Shown: positions 25,591 to 32,870 of the stretch, piece after piece
Numbering within the stretch: the stretch's first letter is position 1
Layout of the letters: each line of letters starts with the position of its first letter
Source: Thioalkalivibrio nitratireducens DSM 14787
GTDB lineage: Bacteria > Pseudomonadota > Gammaproteobacteria > Ectothiorhodospirales > Ectothiorhodospiraceae
Reading direction: 5' to 3'
Length of the DNA stretch: 64,000 nt
NCBI RefSeq assembly: GCF_000321415.2
Contig: NC_019902.2
Coordinates: 2,108,001-2,172,000, forward strand
Notes under the pieces: model-generated
The model's database searches: none
Seen by the model: only the letters and a program-made list of their open reading frames with translations
Told to the model about the DNA's origin: nothing
Made by a program: the position numbers and the translations under genes

Positions 25591-25680
25591 TGGCGGAGAA
25601 GGTGGGATTCGAACCCACGAGGGGCTTGCACCCCTGCCGGTTTTCAAGACCGGTGCATTCAACCGCTCTGCCACTTCTCC
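25591..25680 (-). tRNA. tRNA-Ser (UGA)
   Basis: 90 bases with a GGAGAAG/CTTCTCC acceptor stem, D-loop, anticodon TGA in the CTTGAAA loop, a long class II variable arm (GCAGGGGTGCAAGCCCC region), T-arm GGTTCGAATCC and an encoded CCA end. The long variable arm and anticodon identify serine. Its 3' end contains the 12-bp attachment core. Confidence 0.95.
25593..25604. repeat. right attachment site repeat (attR, in tRNA)
   Basis: GCGGAGAAGGTG, the complement of the tRNA acceptor-stem 3' side including the discriminator base; identical to 8629-8640. The tRNA stays intact because the element supplies the same bases. Confidence 0.65.
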
Positions 25681-25961
25681 CCGGTGACGTATTGTCGGCA
25701 GTGATCCGCGATTTGGCAACGTCCCAACCGACTGACTGATCGACTGATATCTATGTGTTGCATCACAATTATCCATTGGAGCCATGGGTCTGCAGCCGGA
25801 TATACTTCCGCGGCCATCCATTGACCACGAGTTATGCGTCCCGCCTGGGATGGCGGCCCCGGCGCGGCCCAGCCAACAATCGCCTCGCGTGTGGCGGGCC
25901 GGACGGTGAAATTCCTTGCCCGTTGCAACCAGCGGGCCCCGGCTCGGAGCAAAGATCGCCG
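25681..25961. other. intergenic region before SulP
   Basis: 281 bases between the tRNA 5' end and the SulP start, holding divergent promoters for both. The plus-strand open frame through it lacks a family-consistent N-terminus. No other feature seen. Confidence 0.35.
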
Positions 25962-28064
25962 ATGAATCCGCTTCTGCTGCGTTTCTTCCCGTTCATGCGC
26001 TGGCAACGGCCGAACCAGGATACCCTGAAGGCGGATCTGTCCGCCGGCATCGCGGTGGCCCTGGTGCTGGTGCCGCAGTCCATGGCTTACGCGCAGCTGG
26101 CCGGGCTGCCACCCGTGTACGGACTGTATGCATCGCTGCTGCCGGTGGTCGTGGCCGCGCTGTGGGGCTCGTCGAACCAGCTCTCGACCGGTCCGGTGGC
26201 GGTGGTGTCGTTGCTAACTGCCACCGCGCTGATCCCGCTCGCCTCCCCCGGTTCCGGCGAGTTCATCGTGCTGGCGATCGTCCTCGCGTTCCTGGTCGGG
26301 ATCATCCAGTTGTCGATGGGCCTGTTGAAGATGGGGGCGCTGGTCAGTTTCATCTCGCATCCGGTCATCGTGGGCTTCACCAACGCTGCGGCGCTGATCA
26401 TTGGCCTGTCTCAGCTGAACAAGCTGCTGGGTGTGCCGATCGATACCAGCGGCCATTTCCTGGTCGGGCTGGCGGGCATGCTGGCCGAGATCGGCCGGCT
26501 ACACTGGCCCACGCTTGCCTTCGGACTGGGTGCAATCGCGATCATGGTCGGGTTCAAGCGGATCATGCCGAAGGTGCCGGCGGTGCTCGCCGCGGTTGTG
26601 ATCACCACTGCGTTGAGCTGGATGGTCGGCTTCGAACGCAAGGCCGAGGTGCCGCTGGCCCAGATCGCACCCGAGACGGCCGCGCAACAGATCGAGTCCT
26701 GGTCCGAACTGAAGGACAGAAAGAGCGGGATCGACCGGGAGATCCGCGAGCGCGAGGCGGTAATCGAGCGCGCCGATCCGCGCGATGCCGCTGCCCTGCG
26801 CTACGAAGCGGATCTGCTGCGGATCGAGGCCGAGAAGGTCCGCGAGGCGACCGAACAGGCGCGCCAGGCGCTTCGTGACGTCCACTTCAGGATGATTGCC
26901 GCTGACGACCAACCCCCGCGATTCGTCACCGACGAGGCGCTGGACCCCGAACAGCAGACGGACGGGCGGACCTGGCGCGTCGACGGGATCGACGGCCAGT
27001 CGGTCCAGATGAACGCGGGCGGCAAGGTAGTGGGGGACATCCCCGCCGGGCTGCCCACGTTTGCGGTCCCCGATCTCAGCATCACCACCGTCGCGGCACT
27101 GTTCACGACCGCGTTCGTAATCGCACTGGTCGGATTCACGGAAGCGATCGCGATCGCCCGGGCCATCGCGGGCCGCACCGGGCAGCGCCTGAACCCGAAC
27201 CAGGAACTGATCGGCCAGGGGCTCGGCAACATCGCGGGCAGCTTCACGCAAGCCTATCCGGTCAGCGGCTCGTTCTCGCGCTCGGCGGTGAACCTGAACG
27301 CCGGTGCGCGCACGGGTCTGTCCTCGACCTTCACGGCGGTGCTGATCCTGCTGGTGCTGCTGTTCCTGACCCCGCTGTTCTACCACCTGCCCGAGGCGGT
27401 GCTGGCAGCGATCATCATGATGGCGGTGATCGGGCTGATCAACTTCAAAGCCATTCACCACGCCTGGCTTGCCAGTCGACACGACGGTGCGGCCGCGATC
27501 GTGACTTTCGTCGCGACGCTCGCGGTCGCCCCCCACCTGGACATCGGCATCCTGATCGGCGTGGGGCTCGCGGTCGCGCTGTTCCTGTACCGCAGCATGC
27601 GCCCGCGCGTCTCCGAACTCGCGCGGTATTCCGATGGCACCCTGCGCGAGGCCCAGCGCTACGGCCTGAAGGCTAGCGAGGACATTGGCCTGCTGCGTTT
27701 CGACCGATCCCTGTATTTCGCCAACGTGCCCTACTTCGAGGACGCGGTGCTGGAACTCGCCGCGCGACACCCGAACGCGAAATACCTGGTGGTGGTCACC
27801 AAGGGCATCAACGAGATCGACGCATCCGGCGAAGAGGTTATTCACTCGCTGGTAGACCGTCTGAAAGCCCGGGGCATCACACTCGTCTTCGCCGGCCTGA
27901 AGGCGCAGGTGCTGGAGGTGATGGAGCGCACGGGGCTGGACGAGGTGATCGGCAAGGAGAACATCTTCCGCTCGACCGATGCCTCCATCGCCGCGGTTCA
28001 GGCACGCGTGGCGGCCGAAAAGGAGAAGGAAGCGGCGAAGAACCAAAAGGAGTCTTCGGACTGA
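25962..28064 (+). CDS. SulP-family anion transporter with STAS domain
   Basis: 700 residues. SulP signature LVPQSMAYAQLAGLPPVYGL in the first helices, then many transmembrane helices, and a C-terminal STAS domain (about 570-680: LLRFDRSLYFANVPYFED, IDASGEEVIHSL). Unusually, a ~125-residue soluble, charged, coiled-coil-like segment (about 240-365: SELKDRKSGIDREIRERE, ALRYEADLLRIEAEKVREAT) interrupts the membrane domain before the helix beginning FAVPDLSITTV. Likely a sulfate, bicarbonate or other anion/H+ or Na+ symporter in the inner membrane. Start at 25962 by family N-terminus. Confidence 0.88.
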   Translation: MNPLLLRFFPFMRWQRPNQDTLKADLSAGIAVALVLVPQSMAYAQLAGLPPVYGLYASLLPVVVAALWGSSNQLSTGPVAVVSLLTATALIPLASPGSGEFIVLAIVLAFLVGIIQLSMGLLKMGALVSFISHPVIVGFTNAAALIIGLSQLNKLLGVPIDTSGHFLVGLAGMLAEIGRLHWPTLAFGLGAIAIMVGFKRIMPKVPAVLAAVVITTALSWMVGFERKAEVPLAQIAPETAAQQIESWSELKDRKSGIDREIREREAVIERADPRDAAALRYEADLLRIEAEKVREATEQARQALRDVHFRMIAADDQPPRFVTDEALDPEQQTDGRTWRVDGIDGQSVQMNAGGKVVGDIPAGLPTFAVPDLSITTVAALFTTAFVIALVGFTEAIAIARAIAGRTGQRLNPNQELIGQGLGNIAGSFTQAYPVSGSFSRSAVNLNAGARTGLSSTFTAVLILLVLLFLTPLFYHLPEAVLAAIIMMAVIGLINFKAIHHAWLASRHDGAAAIVTFVATLAVAPHLDIGILIGVGLAVALFLYRSMRPRVSELARYSDGTLREAQRYGLKASEDIGLLRFDRSLYFANVPYFEDAVLELAARHPNAKYLVVVTKGINEIDASGEEVIHSLVDRLKARGITLVFAGLKAQVLEVMERTGLDEVIGKENIFRSTDASIAAVQARVAAEKEKEAAKNQKESSD

Positions 28065-28168
28065 ACCCGCCCCCGGGCGAAACCGTAGTGAACGGCAGGC
28101 AGGCTGCACGCCACGCGTCCTGCCGCTACACTGTGCGGCGTCTGTCGTCTCAACAGGAGAAACCATCC

Positions 28169-28849
28169 GTGTCCGAACAACGCCTCGCTCACGCGCGTAC
28201 CGGCACCACGTCGGTTACCGAAACCATCCGCACCAATAAAGTCATCCGCAGTACCTACCTGCTGCTGTCGCTGACCCTGGCCTTCAGTGCGGTCACCGCC
28301 TTCGTGGCCATGGCGATCAACGCGCCCCCGGTGCACTGGATCGTGATGATCGCGGTGCTGATCGGCGGCCCGTTTGCGATCCATGCCGTGCGCAACTCCG
28401 CTTGGGCATTGCTGCTGACCTTCGCGTTCACGGGCCTGCTGGGCTTCTTTCTCGGTCCGATCCTGACCGCCTACCTCGGCCTGCCGAACGGCCCGCAGAT
28501 CGTCGGCAACGCCCTCGCGACGACCGCCGTCGCGTTCGTCGCGCTGTCCGGCTATGCGCTCGCCACCCGCAAGGACTTCAGCTTCCTGGGCGGCTTCCTG
28601 ATCGTGGGCCTGGTGCTCGCGCTGGTCGCGATCGTCGCGAACATCTTCCTCGCAATCCCAGCACTGTCGCTGGCGATCTCGGCCGCGGTCGTGCTGCTGC
28701 TGTCCGCGGCGATCCTGTTCGACACCAGCCGGATGATCCACGATCCGGACGCGAACTACATCGTGATGACGGTGTCGCTATACGCAAACCTGTACGTAAT
28801 GTTCCTGCACCTGCTCAACCTGTTCCATGCCTTCACCGGCGACAGCTGA
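28169..28849 (+). CDS. Bax inhibitor-1 (TMBIM/YccA) family membrane protein
   Basis: 226 residues with seven hydrophobic helices from residue ~30 on and the BI-1 family pattern (NKVIRSTYLLLSLTLAFSAV; NIFLAIPALSLAISA; ILFDTSRMIHDPDANYI; LYANLYVMFLHLL). YccA-type proteins associate with FtsH; others are pH-sensitive cation leaks. GTG start at 28169 with AGGAG nine bases upstream. A GC-rich hairpin follows at 28870-28890. Confidence 0.85.
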   Translation: MSEQRLAHARTGTTSVTETIRTNKVIRSTYLLLSLTLAFSAVTAFVAMAINAPPVHWIVMIAVLIGGPFAIHAVRNSAWALLLTFAFTGLLGFFLGPILTAYLGLPNGPQIVGNALATTAVAFVALSGYALATRKDFSFLGGFLIVGLVLALVAIVANIFLAIPALSLAISAAVVLLLSAAILFDTSRMIHDPDANYIVMTVSLYANLYVMFLHLLNLFHAFTGDS

Positions 28850-28869
28850 GCCGGCCCACGCTCGCGCAC

Positions 28870-28890
28870 AGGCCCCGCTCCGCGGGGCCT
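28870..28890 (+). terminator. GC-rich hairpin after the BI-1 gene
   Basis: GGCCCCGC-TCC-GCGGGGCC, perfect 8-bp stem, followed by TGTTGTCGTT, a weak U-tract. Lies in the 71-base gap before the dehydrogenase. Confidence 0.5.
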
Positions 28891-28920
28891 GTTGTCGTTC
28901 GGGGCCTGGAGAAACCTGAG

Positions 28921-29883
28921 ATGAAGGGCGTTTTCCTGGATCTGAGTACGGTCGACCGGGGCGACCTCGACCTCGAACCGCTGCACCGGGCGCTGCCAGA
29001 ATGGACCTTGTTCGACACCACCCGGCCGCGGGAGACGGCGGATCGAATCCGTGAGGCCGAGGTGGTGGTCACCAACAAGGTTGCACTGGATCGAAACCTA
29101 CTGGCCCAAGCGCCGCGCCTGCAGCTGATCTGTGCCGCCGCGACCGGCACCAACAACATCGACATCGGTACCGCCGCCGAGCGCGAGATCCCGGTCTGCA
29201 ACGCCCGGGATTACGCGACCGACTCGGTGACCCAACACGTGTTCGCGTTGCTGCTGACGCTGGTGACGCGGATCGATGCCTACCGGGCCGACATCCGGGC
29301 CGGGCGCTGGAGCGCATCCGATCAGTTCTGCCTGCTCGATCACCCGGTCCGCACGCTCGCGGGGATGCATCTTGGGATCGTCGGCCGGGGCGTACTCGGC
29401 GAGGCCACCGGGCGACTCGCGGAAGCCTTCGGCATGCAGGTCAGCTTCGCGCGCAGCCTGCGTCCTGACGTGCCGGCGACGGACAACCGCCCGGAACTCG
29501 ACGACCTGCTTCCGGAAATCGACGTGCTGAGCCTGCACCTGCCGCTGACCGAATCGACCCGGAATCTGATCGACGCCCGCCGGCTCGCCCGGATGCCCGC
29601 CGGAAGCCTGCTGATCAACACCGCCCGCGGGGGCCTAGTCGACCCCGAGGCACTCGCCCAGAGCCTGCGTGCCGGGCACCTCGGCGGTGCCGGCATCGAC
29701 GTACTCGAGCCCGAGCCGCCCCCACCCGGACATCCGCTGCTCGCCCCGGACATCCCCAATCTGGTGCTGACCCCGCACACGGCCTGGGCGGCGCGAGGCG
29801 CCCGCCAGAACGTGCTCGACGAGGTCCGTGCGAACATCGAAGCCTTTCTCGCCGGTCGTCCGCGCAACGTGGTGAAACCGTGA
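28921..29883 (+). CDS. D-2-hydroxyacid dehydrogenase (hydroxypyruvate/glycerate type)
   Basis: 320 residues, NAD(P)-dependent 2-hydroxyacid dehydrogenase fold. N-terminal substrate domain, Rossmann nucleotide site (LGIVGRGVLGEATGRLAE), and catalytic Arg (INTARGGLVD), Glu (DVLEPEPP) and His (LTPHTAWAARGAR). Layout is closest to glycerate dehydrogenase / hydroxypyruvate reductase; the exact substrate cannot be read from sequence. It overlaps slyX by four bases (GTGA), and slyX overlaps rsmJ, forming a three-gene unit. Confidence 0.85.
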   Translation: MKGVFLDLSTVDRGDLDLEPLHRALPEWTLFDTTRPRETADRIREAEVVVTNKVALDRNLLAQAPRLQLICAAATGTNNIDIGTAAEREIPVCNARDYATDSVTQHVFALLLTLVTRIDAYRADIRAGRWSASDQFCLLDHPVRTLAGMHLGIVGRGVLGEATGRLAEAFGMQVSFARSLRPDVPATDNRPELDDLLPEIDVLSLHLPLTESTRNLIDARRLARMPAGSLLINTARGGLVDPEALAQSLRAGHLGGAGIDVLEPEPPPPGHPLLAPDIPNLVLTPHTAWAARGARQNVLDEVRANIEAFLAGRPRNVVKP

Positions 29884-30104
29884 GCGATTCCGGCAGCGAA
29901 CTGCAGCACCGGATCGAGGAACTCGAGATCCGCATGGCTCACCAGGAATACGCATTGGAGCAGCAGGGAGAGGAACTGCGGCTCCTGCAACAGACCAACG
30001 CCCGCCTGCTTCGGCAATTGCAGGAACTGGTCGACCGGGTGCAGGCGCTCGTGGACCGCCCCGCCGCGGACCCTGCCGGCGAGCCGCCTCCACCGCATTA
30101 TTGA
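29880..30104 (+). CDS. slyX: SlyX-like coiled-coil protein
   Basis: 74 residues starting with GTG: a single coiled coil (ELQHRIEELEIRMAHQEYAL) with the C-terminal PPPPHY typical of SlyX. Function still obscure in the family. Overlaps the dehydrogenase stop (GTGA) and runs into the TTG start of rsmJ. Confidence 0.85.
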   Translation: MSDSGSELQHRIEELEIRMAHQEYALEQQGEELRLLQQTNARLLRQLQELVDRVQALVDRPAADPAGEPPPPHY

Positions 30105-30916
30105 GCGTCGGACTGCCCGTGCGACTGGTTCGAAGCCCCGGTTGTGGCGGCCACGCGCAGGCGCTCGCGGAGGCGCTGCTCGCCGACGGCCAGGTGATCG
30201 AAGACCAGGACACCGATCCGGACGGCGTGCAGCTCCATTGCGGCCCGGAGGGCCTGTCCCTGGTCACGCCGGCCCCGCGTCCGCTCGAGCTTCGCATCGA
30301 CTTCACCCGGGGCCGCCAGGCCTACCGGCTGGCACGGGCGGGTCACGCCCGCGAGGATCTGCTGCGCGCGCTGGGTACCCTGCCCGCAGGGAGCCGCATC
30401 CTCGACGCCTCCGCAGGCCTTGGCCGGGACGCGCTGGTGCTCGCGGCAAGGGGCTTCCGCGTGCTGGCGTTCGAACGACACCCCGTGCTTGCCGCCCTGC
30501 TGGAGGATGCGTTACATCGAGCCCAGGCGTCTGCATCACTGCGGCCGATCCTCGATCGCATCGACCTCCGCGCCGAGGACGTGCGCACGGCGCTTGGCGA
30601 CCTGGAACCCGTGGCCGAAGCCGCAATCTTCGACCCGATGTTTCCGGCTCGCGCCAAGGACGCGGCGGTGAAGAAAGAGATGCAGATATTGCAGCAACTG
30701 ATCGGCGCGGACCCGGACCCGGATGCACCGGAAACGCTTGCGGCCCTGCGCCGCCATGTGCGCCGCCGCGTGGTGGTGAAGCGCCCGTTATATGCCCCGC
30801 CCGTGGGGGACGAAACGCCTGCCCACGCGCTGCGCGGGCGCAGCATCCGCTTCGACGTCTACCTGCCGCTCCCCGGCTCCGGCGAATCCGCCGCAGCGAG
30901 TCCGCGGGCGCGCTAG
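30101..30916 (+). CDS. rsmJ: 16S rRNA (guanine-1516-N2) methyltransferase RsmJ
   Basis: 271 residues. SAM-binding motif I ILDASAGLGRDALVLAARG, motif II-like VLAFERHPVLAALLEDAL, catalytic-type AIFDPMFPAR, and family segments RQAYRLARAGH and RRRVVVKRPLYAPPV, all matching RsmJ. TTG start at 30101 coupled to slyX; an in-frame GTG at 30119 is an alternative. The C-terminal ~10 residues are low complexity. Confidence 0.88.
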   Translation: MSVGLPVRLVRSPGCGGHAQALAEALLADGQVIEDQDTDPDGVQLHCGPEGLSLVTPAPRPLELRIDFTRGRQAYRLARAGHAREDLLRALGTLPAGSRILDASAGLGRDALVLAARGFRVLAFERHPVLAALLEDALHRAQASASLRPILDRIDLRAEDVRTALGDLEPVAEAAIFDPMFPARAKDAAVKKEMQILQQLIGADPDPDAPETLAALRRHVRRRVVVKRPLYAPPVGDETPAHALRGRSIRFDVYLPLPGSGESAAASPRAR

Positions 30917-31104
30917 TGGACCGACACGAATACGGCACGGCGGGCGCGTGCGACTGCGATACCCCGGCGGCCAGGCCCCGGGGGCGGAATCCCCGGCAAC
31001 GGTTCCCGACGCCCGTGCACGATGCCGCGCTCGCGCCGCGTATCGCGACACCGCGCACCGGCCCGGCCAGCGACCCCGCCCCGCCCTGCAAGCCCCCGGG
31101 ACGC

Positions 31105-31656
31105 TCAGGACCGCCCGAGGATCAGGCGCTCCCGCTCGATGCGGTGGCGCGGGATCGCGAGGTTGCGCATTGCCGGCTGTCCGCGGTATACGCGGCCGGC
31201 AAAGTCGTAGCGCCCGGCCCGGCACTGGTCACGGAATCCGCCCACCCAATCGGGATCGCTGCCTGGCGGCACCAGTTCCAGCGGACAGCCGAGATCGGTG
31301 CTCTCGGCAAACACCACCAGCCACCGCTCCCGGAAGCCGCGATGCGCCTCGGTCAGCCCGCGAGGCCGCCGATCGAGTCGTGAGGCCGGATCGTACAAGG
31401 CATCGTCCGGGGGCAATGCGTCGAGCATTTCCGGGCTTCGATGGAGAATCAGCACGCGGCGACCCTTCCATTCGATCTCCCGCAGTGCACCGGGCTCGAT
31501 CCCGGCCAGATCGACCTCGAGCGGCAGATCGACGTTGCCCCCGGGTGGCGACAACAGTGCCAGTAGCAGCACCAACGCAAAGGTGCCGAGCGCGAGCAGC
31601 GCCATCAGCTTCAACGCCACCCGCAGCCGAAGCCGCAACAGGTTGTCCTGAGCCAT
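31105..31656 (-). CDS. Rieske-fold membrane protein without cluster ligands
   Basis: 183 residues with one N-terminal membrane helix (MALLALGTFALVLLLALL). The body resembles a bc1-type Rieske subunit: EWKGRRVLILHRSPEML, a box I-like STDLGCPLELV and box II-like QCRAGRYDFAGRVYRGQP, then AMRNLAIPRH. Compared with box I CTHLGC and box II CPCHGS, the four iron ligands (two Cys, two His) are Ser, Asp, Asp and Arg, while the two disulfide cysteines are kept. It therefore cannot bind a Rieske cluster as written. Not next to cytochrome b or c1 genes. Membrane-anchored periplasmic protein of unknown role. Confidence 0.65.
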   Translation of the reverse strand: MAQDNLLRLRLRVALKLMALLALGTFALVLLLALLSPPGGNVDLPLEVDLAGIEPGALREIEWKGRRVLILHRSPEMLDALPPDDALYDPASRLDRRPRGLTEAHRGFRERWLVVFAESTDLGCPLELVPPGSDPDWVGGFRDQCRAGRYDFAGRVYRGQPAMRNLAIPRHRIERERLILGRS

Positions 31657-31991
31657 CGCGCTCCCCGCCGTCACAAATGCTCCGGAGATCCGCCCGCGTG
31701 GCACCGGGCGGGCCCGCTTCACTTGGACACCGAGTGTACTTGTTGTTCGCAAGGCCCGGGTCGCATCGCTTCGTCCGGAAACCGAACTCGTGGAAAAGTC
31801 GCGCCAGTCAGCCCTGCGCCGGGCCGCTGGTGTAACCCAGGGTTCACAACTGCCGGACCGAGGCCGCCATCGCCACGTCCATCCGGGCTCCGCAACGCTC
31901 GGGGTACCGCCATGCGTCGGTGGAGGGCACCCTGGATTCCGGCACCTACTGATATACTGGCGGGCCATCACGAACCCGCAGAAACCGCACC
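31657..31991. other. intergenic, divergent promoter region
   Basis: 335 bases between the Rieske-like gene (minus) and the next plus-strand gene. A TATACT box at 31953-31958, about 34 bases before the ATG, is a possible -10. Nothing else recognised. Confidence 0.35.
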
Positions 31992-32357
31992 ATGAGCCGC
32001 AGACCATCTCCCTCCTCAGGCACCGGCTACGCCGGCATCCACAACGACCTGTACGGTGGCATGACACCGGTCGGTGGCATCATCAAGGATGCCTGGGTCT
32101 TCGGCCTGATCTCCGAGGAGCAAACCTGCGAGGGCTGGCAGACATCGCAGCTGCAGAACCTCCACGACCAGGTCGCCGCCGAGTGGGACAAGTACGGCCT
32201 GCTCGTCGGCAATCTGCCGCCGGAGCTGCGCGAACGCCACAACCGGATCCACGGTGCGGCAATCGAGCGCGCACGCGAACTCGGCTGGCGACCGGGTGCC
32301 GACCTGGACAGCGAGATGCGCGAGGACGACGAACTCGCGCCCGACGCACCACGCTAG
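31992..32357 (+). CDS. conserved hypothetical protein (GMTxxGxIIKDAWVFGLI type)
   Basis: 121 residues, cytoplasmic. Distinct signature YGGMTPVGGIIKDAWVFGLI, then EEQTCEGWQTSQLQNLHD and LPPELRERHNRIHGAAIERA with an ARELGW end. I recognise it only as a conserved hypothetical type. Composition fits host genes. Confidence 0.6.
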   Translation: MSRRPSPSSGTGYAGIHNDLYGGMTPVGGIIKDAWVFGLISEEQTCEGWQTSQLQNLHDQVAAEWDKYGLLVGNLPPELRERHNRIHGAAIERARELGWRPGADLDSEMREDDELAPDAPR

Positions 32358-32587
32358 CTCTCTTGGTGCGCGCCCACCACCCCCGACGATGAAAGCCCCC
32401 TCCCCCGCTTGCGGGGGAGGGTTGGGGTGAGGGAGTGGTACAGCGGCGACCCCGGCCCTCGCCCCCGGCGCAAGCGGGAGAGGGACGGGAGAGGGAGATG
32501 TGGTGCGCGCTGCGCGCGATTTTCGCGCTAACTTCCATGCCCTCGGGCGTGAGGCACCGGTGTTTGTCAACATAGTTGTCCGCTTTT
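32358..32587. repeat. repeat-rich spacer with REP-like palindrome
   Basis: Contains a CCTCCCCCGC-TTGC-GCGGGGGAGG type hairpin (32397-32420) followed by a GGGTTGGGGTGAGGGAG-like tract, and GCGCTAACTTCCATGCCCTCGGGC at about 32527-32550. The last resembles sequences at 44357, 45955 and 46178 around the IS110 element. No gene. Confidence 0.5.
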
Positions 32588-32870
32588 TCATGCGGCCTGA
32601 GCGACCACCGAGCCTGGGGTTTGAGCATGTTCCTTCAGTGGGTTGAGCCAGACGTGATCGATCGGCGTCCAGTTGCGCGTGTGCCGCAACCAGCGTGTCG
32701 GGTGGGCGCGTTGGGCGTCCTGGTAGACCTGGTGCCGGCTGCCTCGGCCAAGGCTGACCTCTCTCGCTTGTCGGGCGAAGGCATTTTGGTCGCTCGGCAA
32801 CGCAGTTGTGCGCCGCCTTTCTTGCCACAGTCGTTGGACGACTCGAGTCACTCCACTGCGCTTTCCCGAA
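32588..32870 (-). pseudogene. 3' fragment of an IS3-like transposase
   Basis: The minus strand encodes a transposase-like tail: SDQNAFARQAREVSLGRGS, VYQDAQRAHPTRWLRHTRNW and PIDHVWLNPLKE before a stop at 32588. The A.P.RW...TRNW.P...V.LNP pattern is that of integrase-core insertion-sequence C-termini. The 5' part is missing, replaced by the end of the regulator gene at 32871. REP-like sequence lies just beyond its stop. Confidence 0.5.

Larger units (their letters stand above)
8629..25604. mobile_element. ~17 kb integrated phage-satellite-like element in tRNA-Ser
   Basis: Bounded by an exact 12-bp repeat, one copy inside the tRNA-Ser 3' end (25593-25604) and the other at 8629-8640. The integrase gene lies next to the tRNA and is transcribed away from it, the usual P4-like arrangement. 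Paired TTCCCACAA boxes occur just inside both ends. Gene order from the integrase end: int, alpA, small protein, DUF3987 protein, ssb, nuclease, a set of small phage-like proteins, kfrA, tape-measure/transglycosylase, LprI-like protein, toxin-antitoxin, coiled-coil protein, small-terminase-like genes, then an oppositely oriented alarmone hydrolase. No capsid, portal, large terminase, sheath or lysis holin is seen. Phage satellite or degraded prophage. Confidence 0.75.

Noticed and set aside
8629-25604. Complete active prophage
   Set aside because: No capsid, portal, large terminase, sheath or tube gene could be found in ~17 kb.
29340-30306. Long minus-strand open frames under the dehydrogenase, slyX and rsmJ
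   Set aside because: High-GC shadow frames; the plus-strand products are clear family members.
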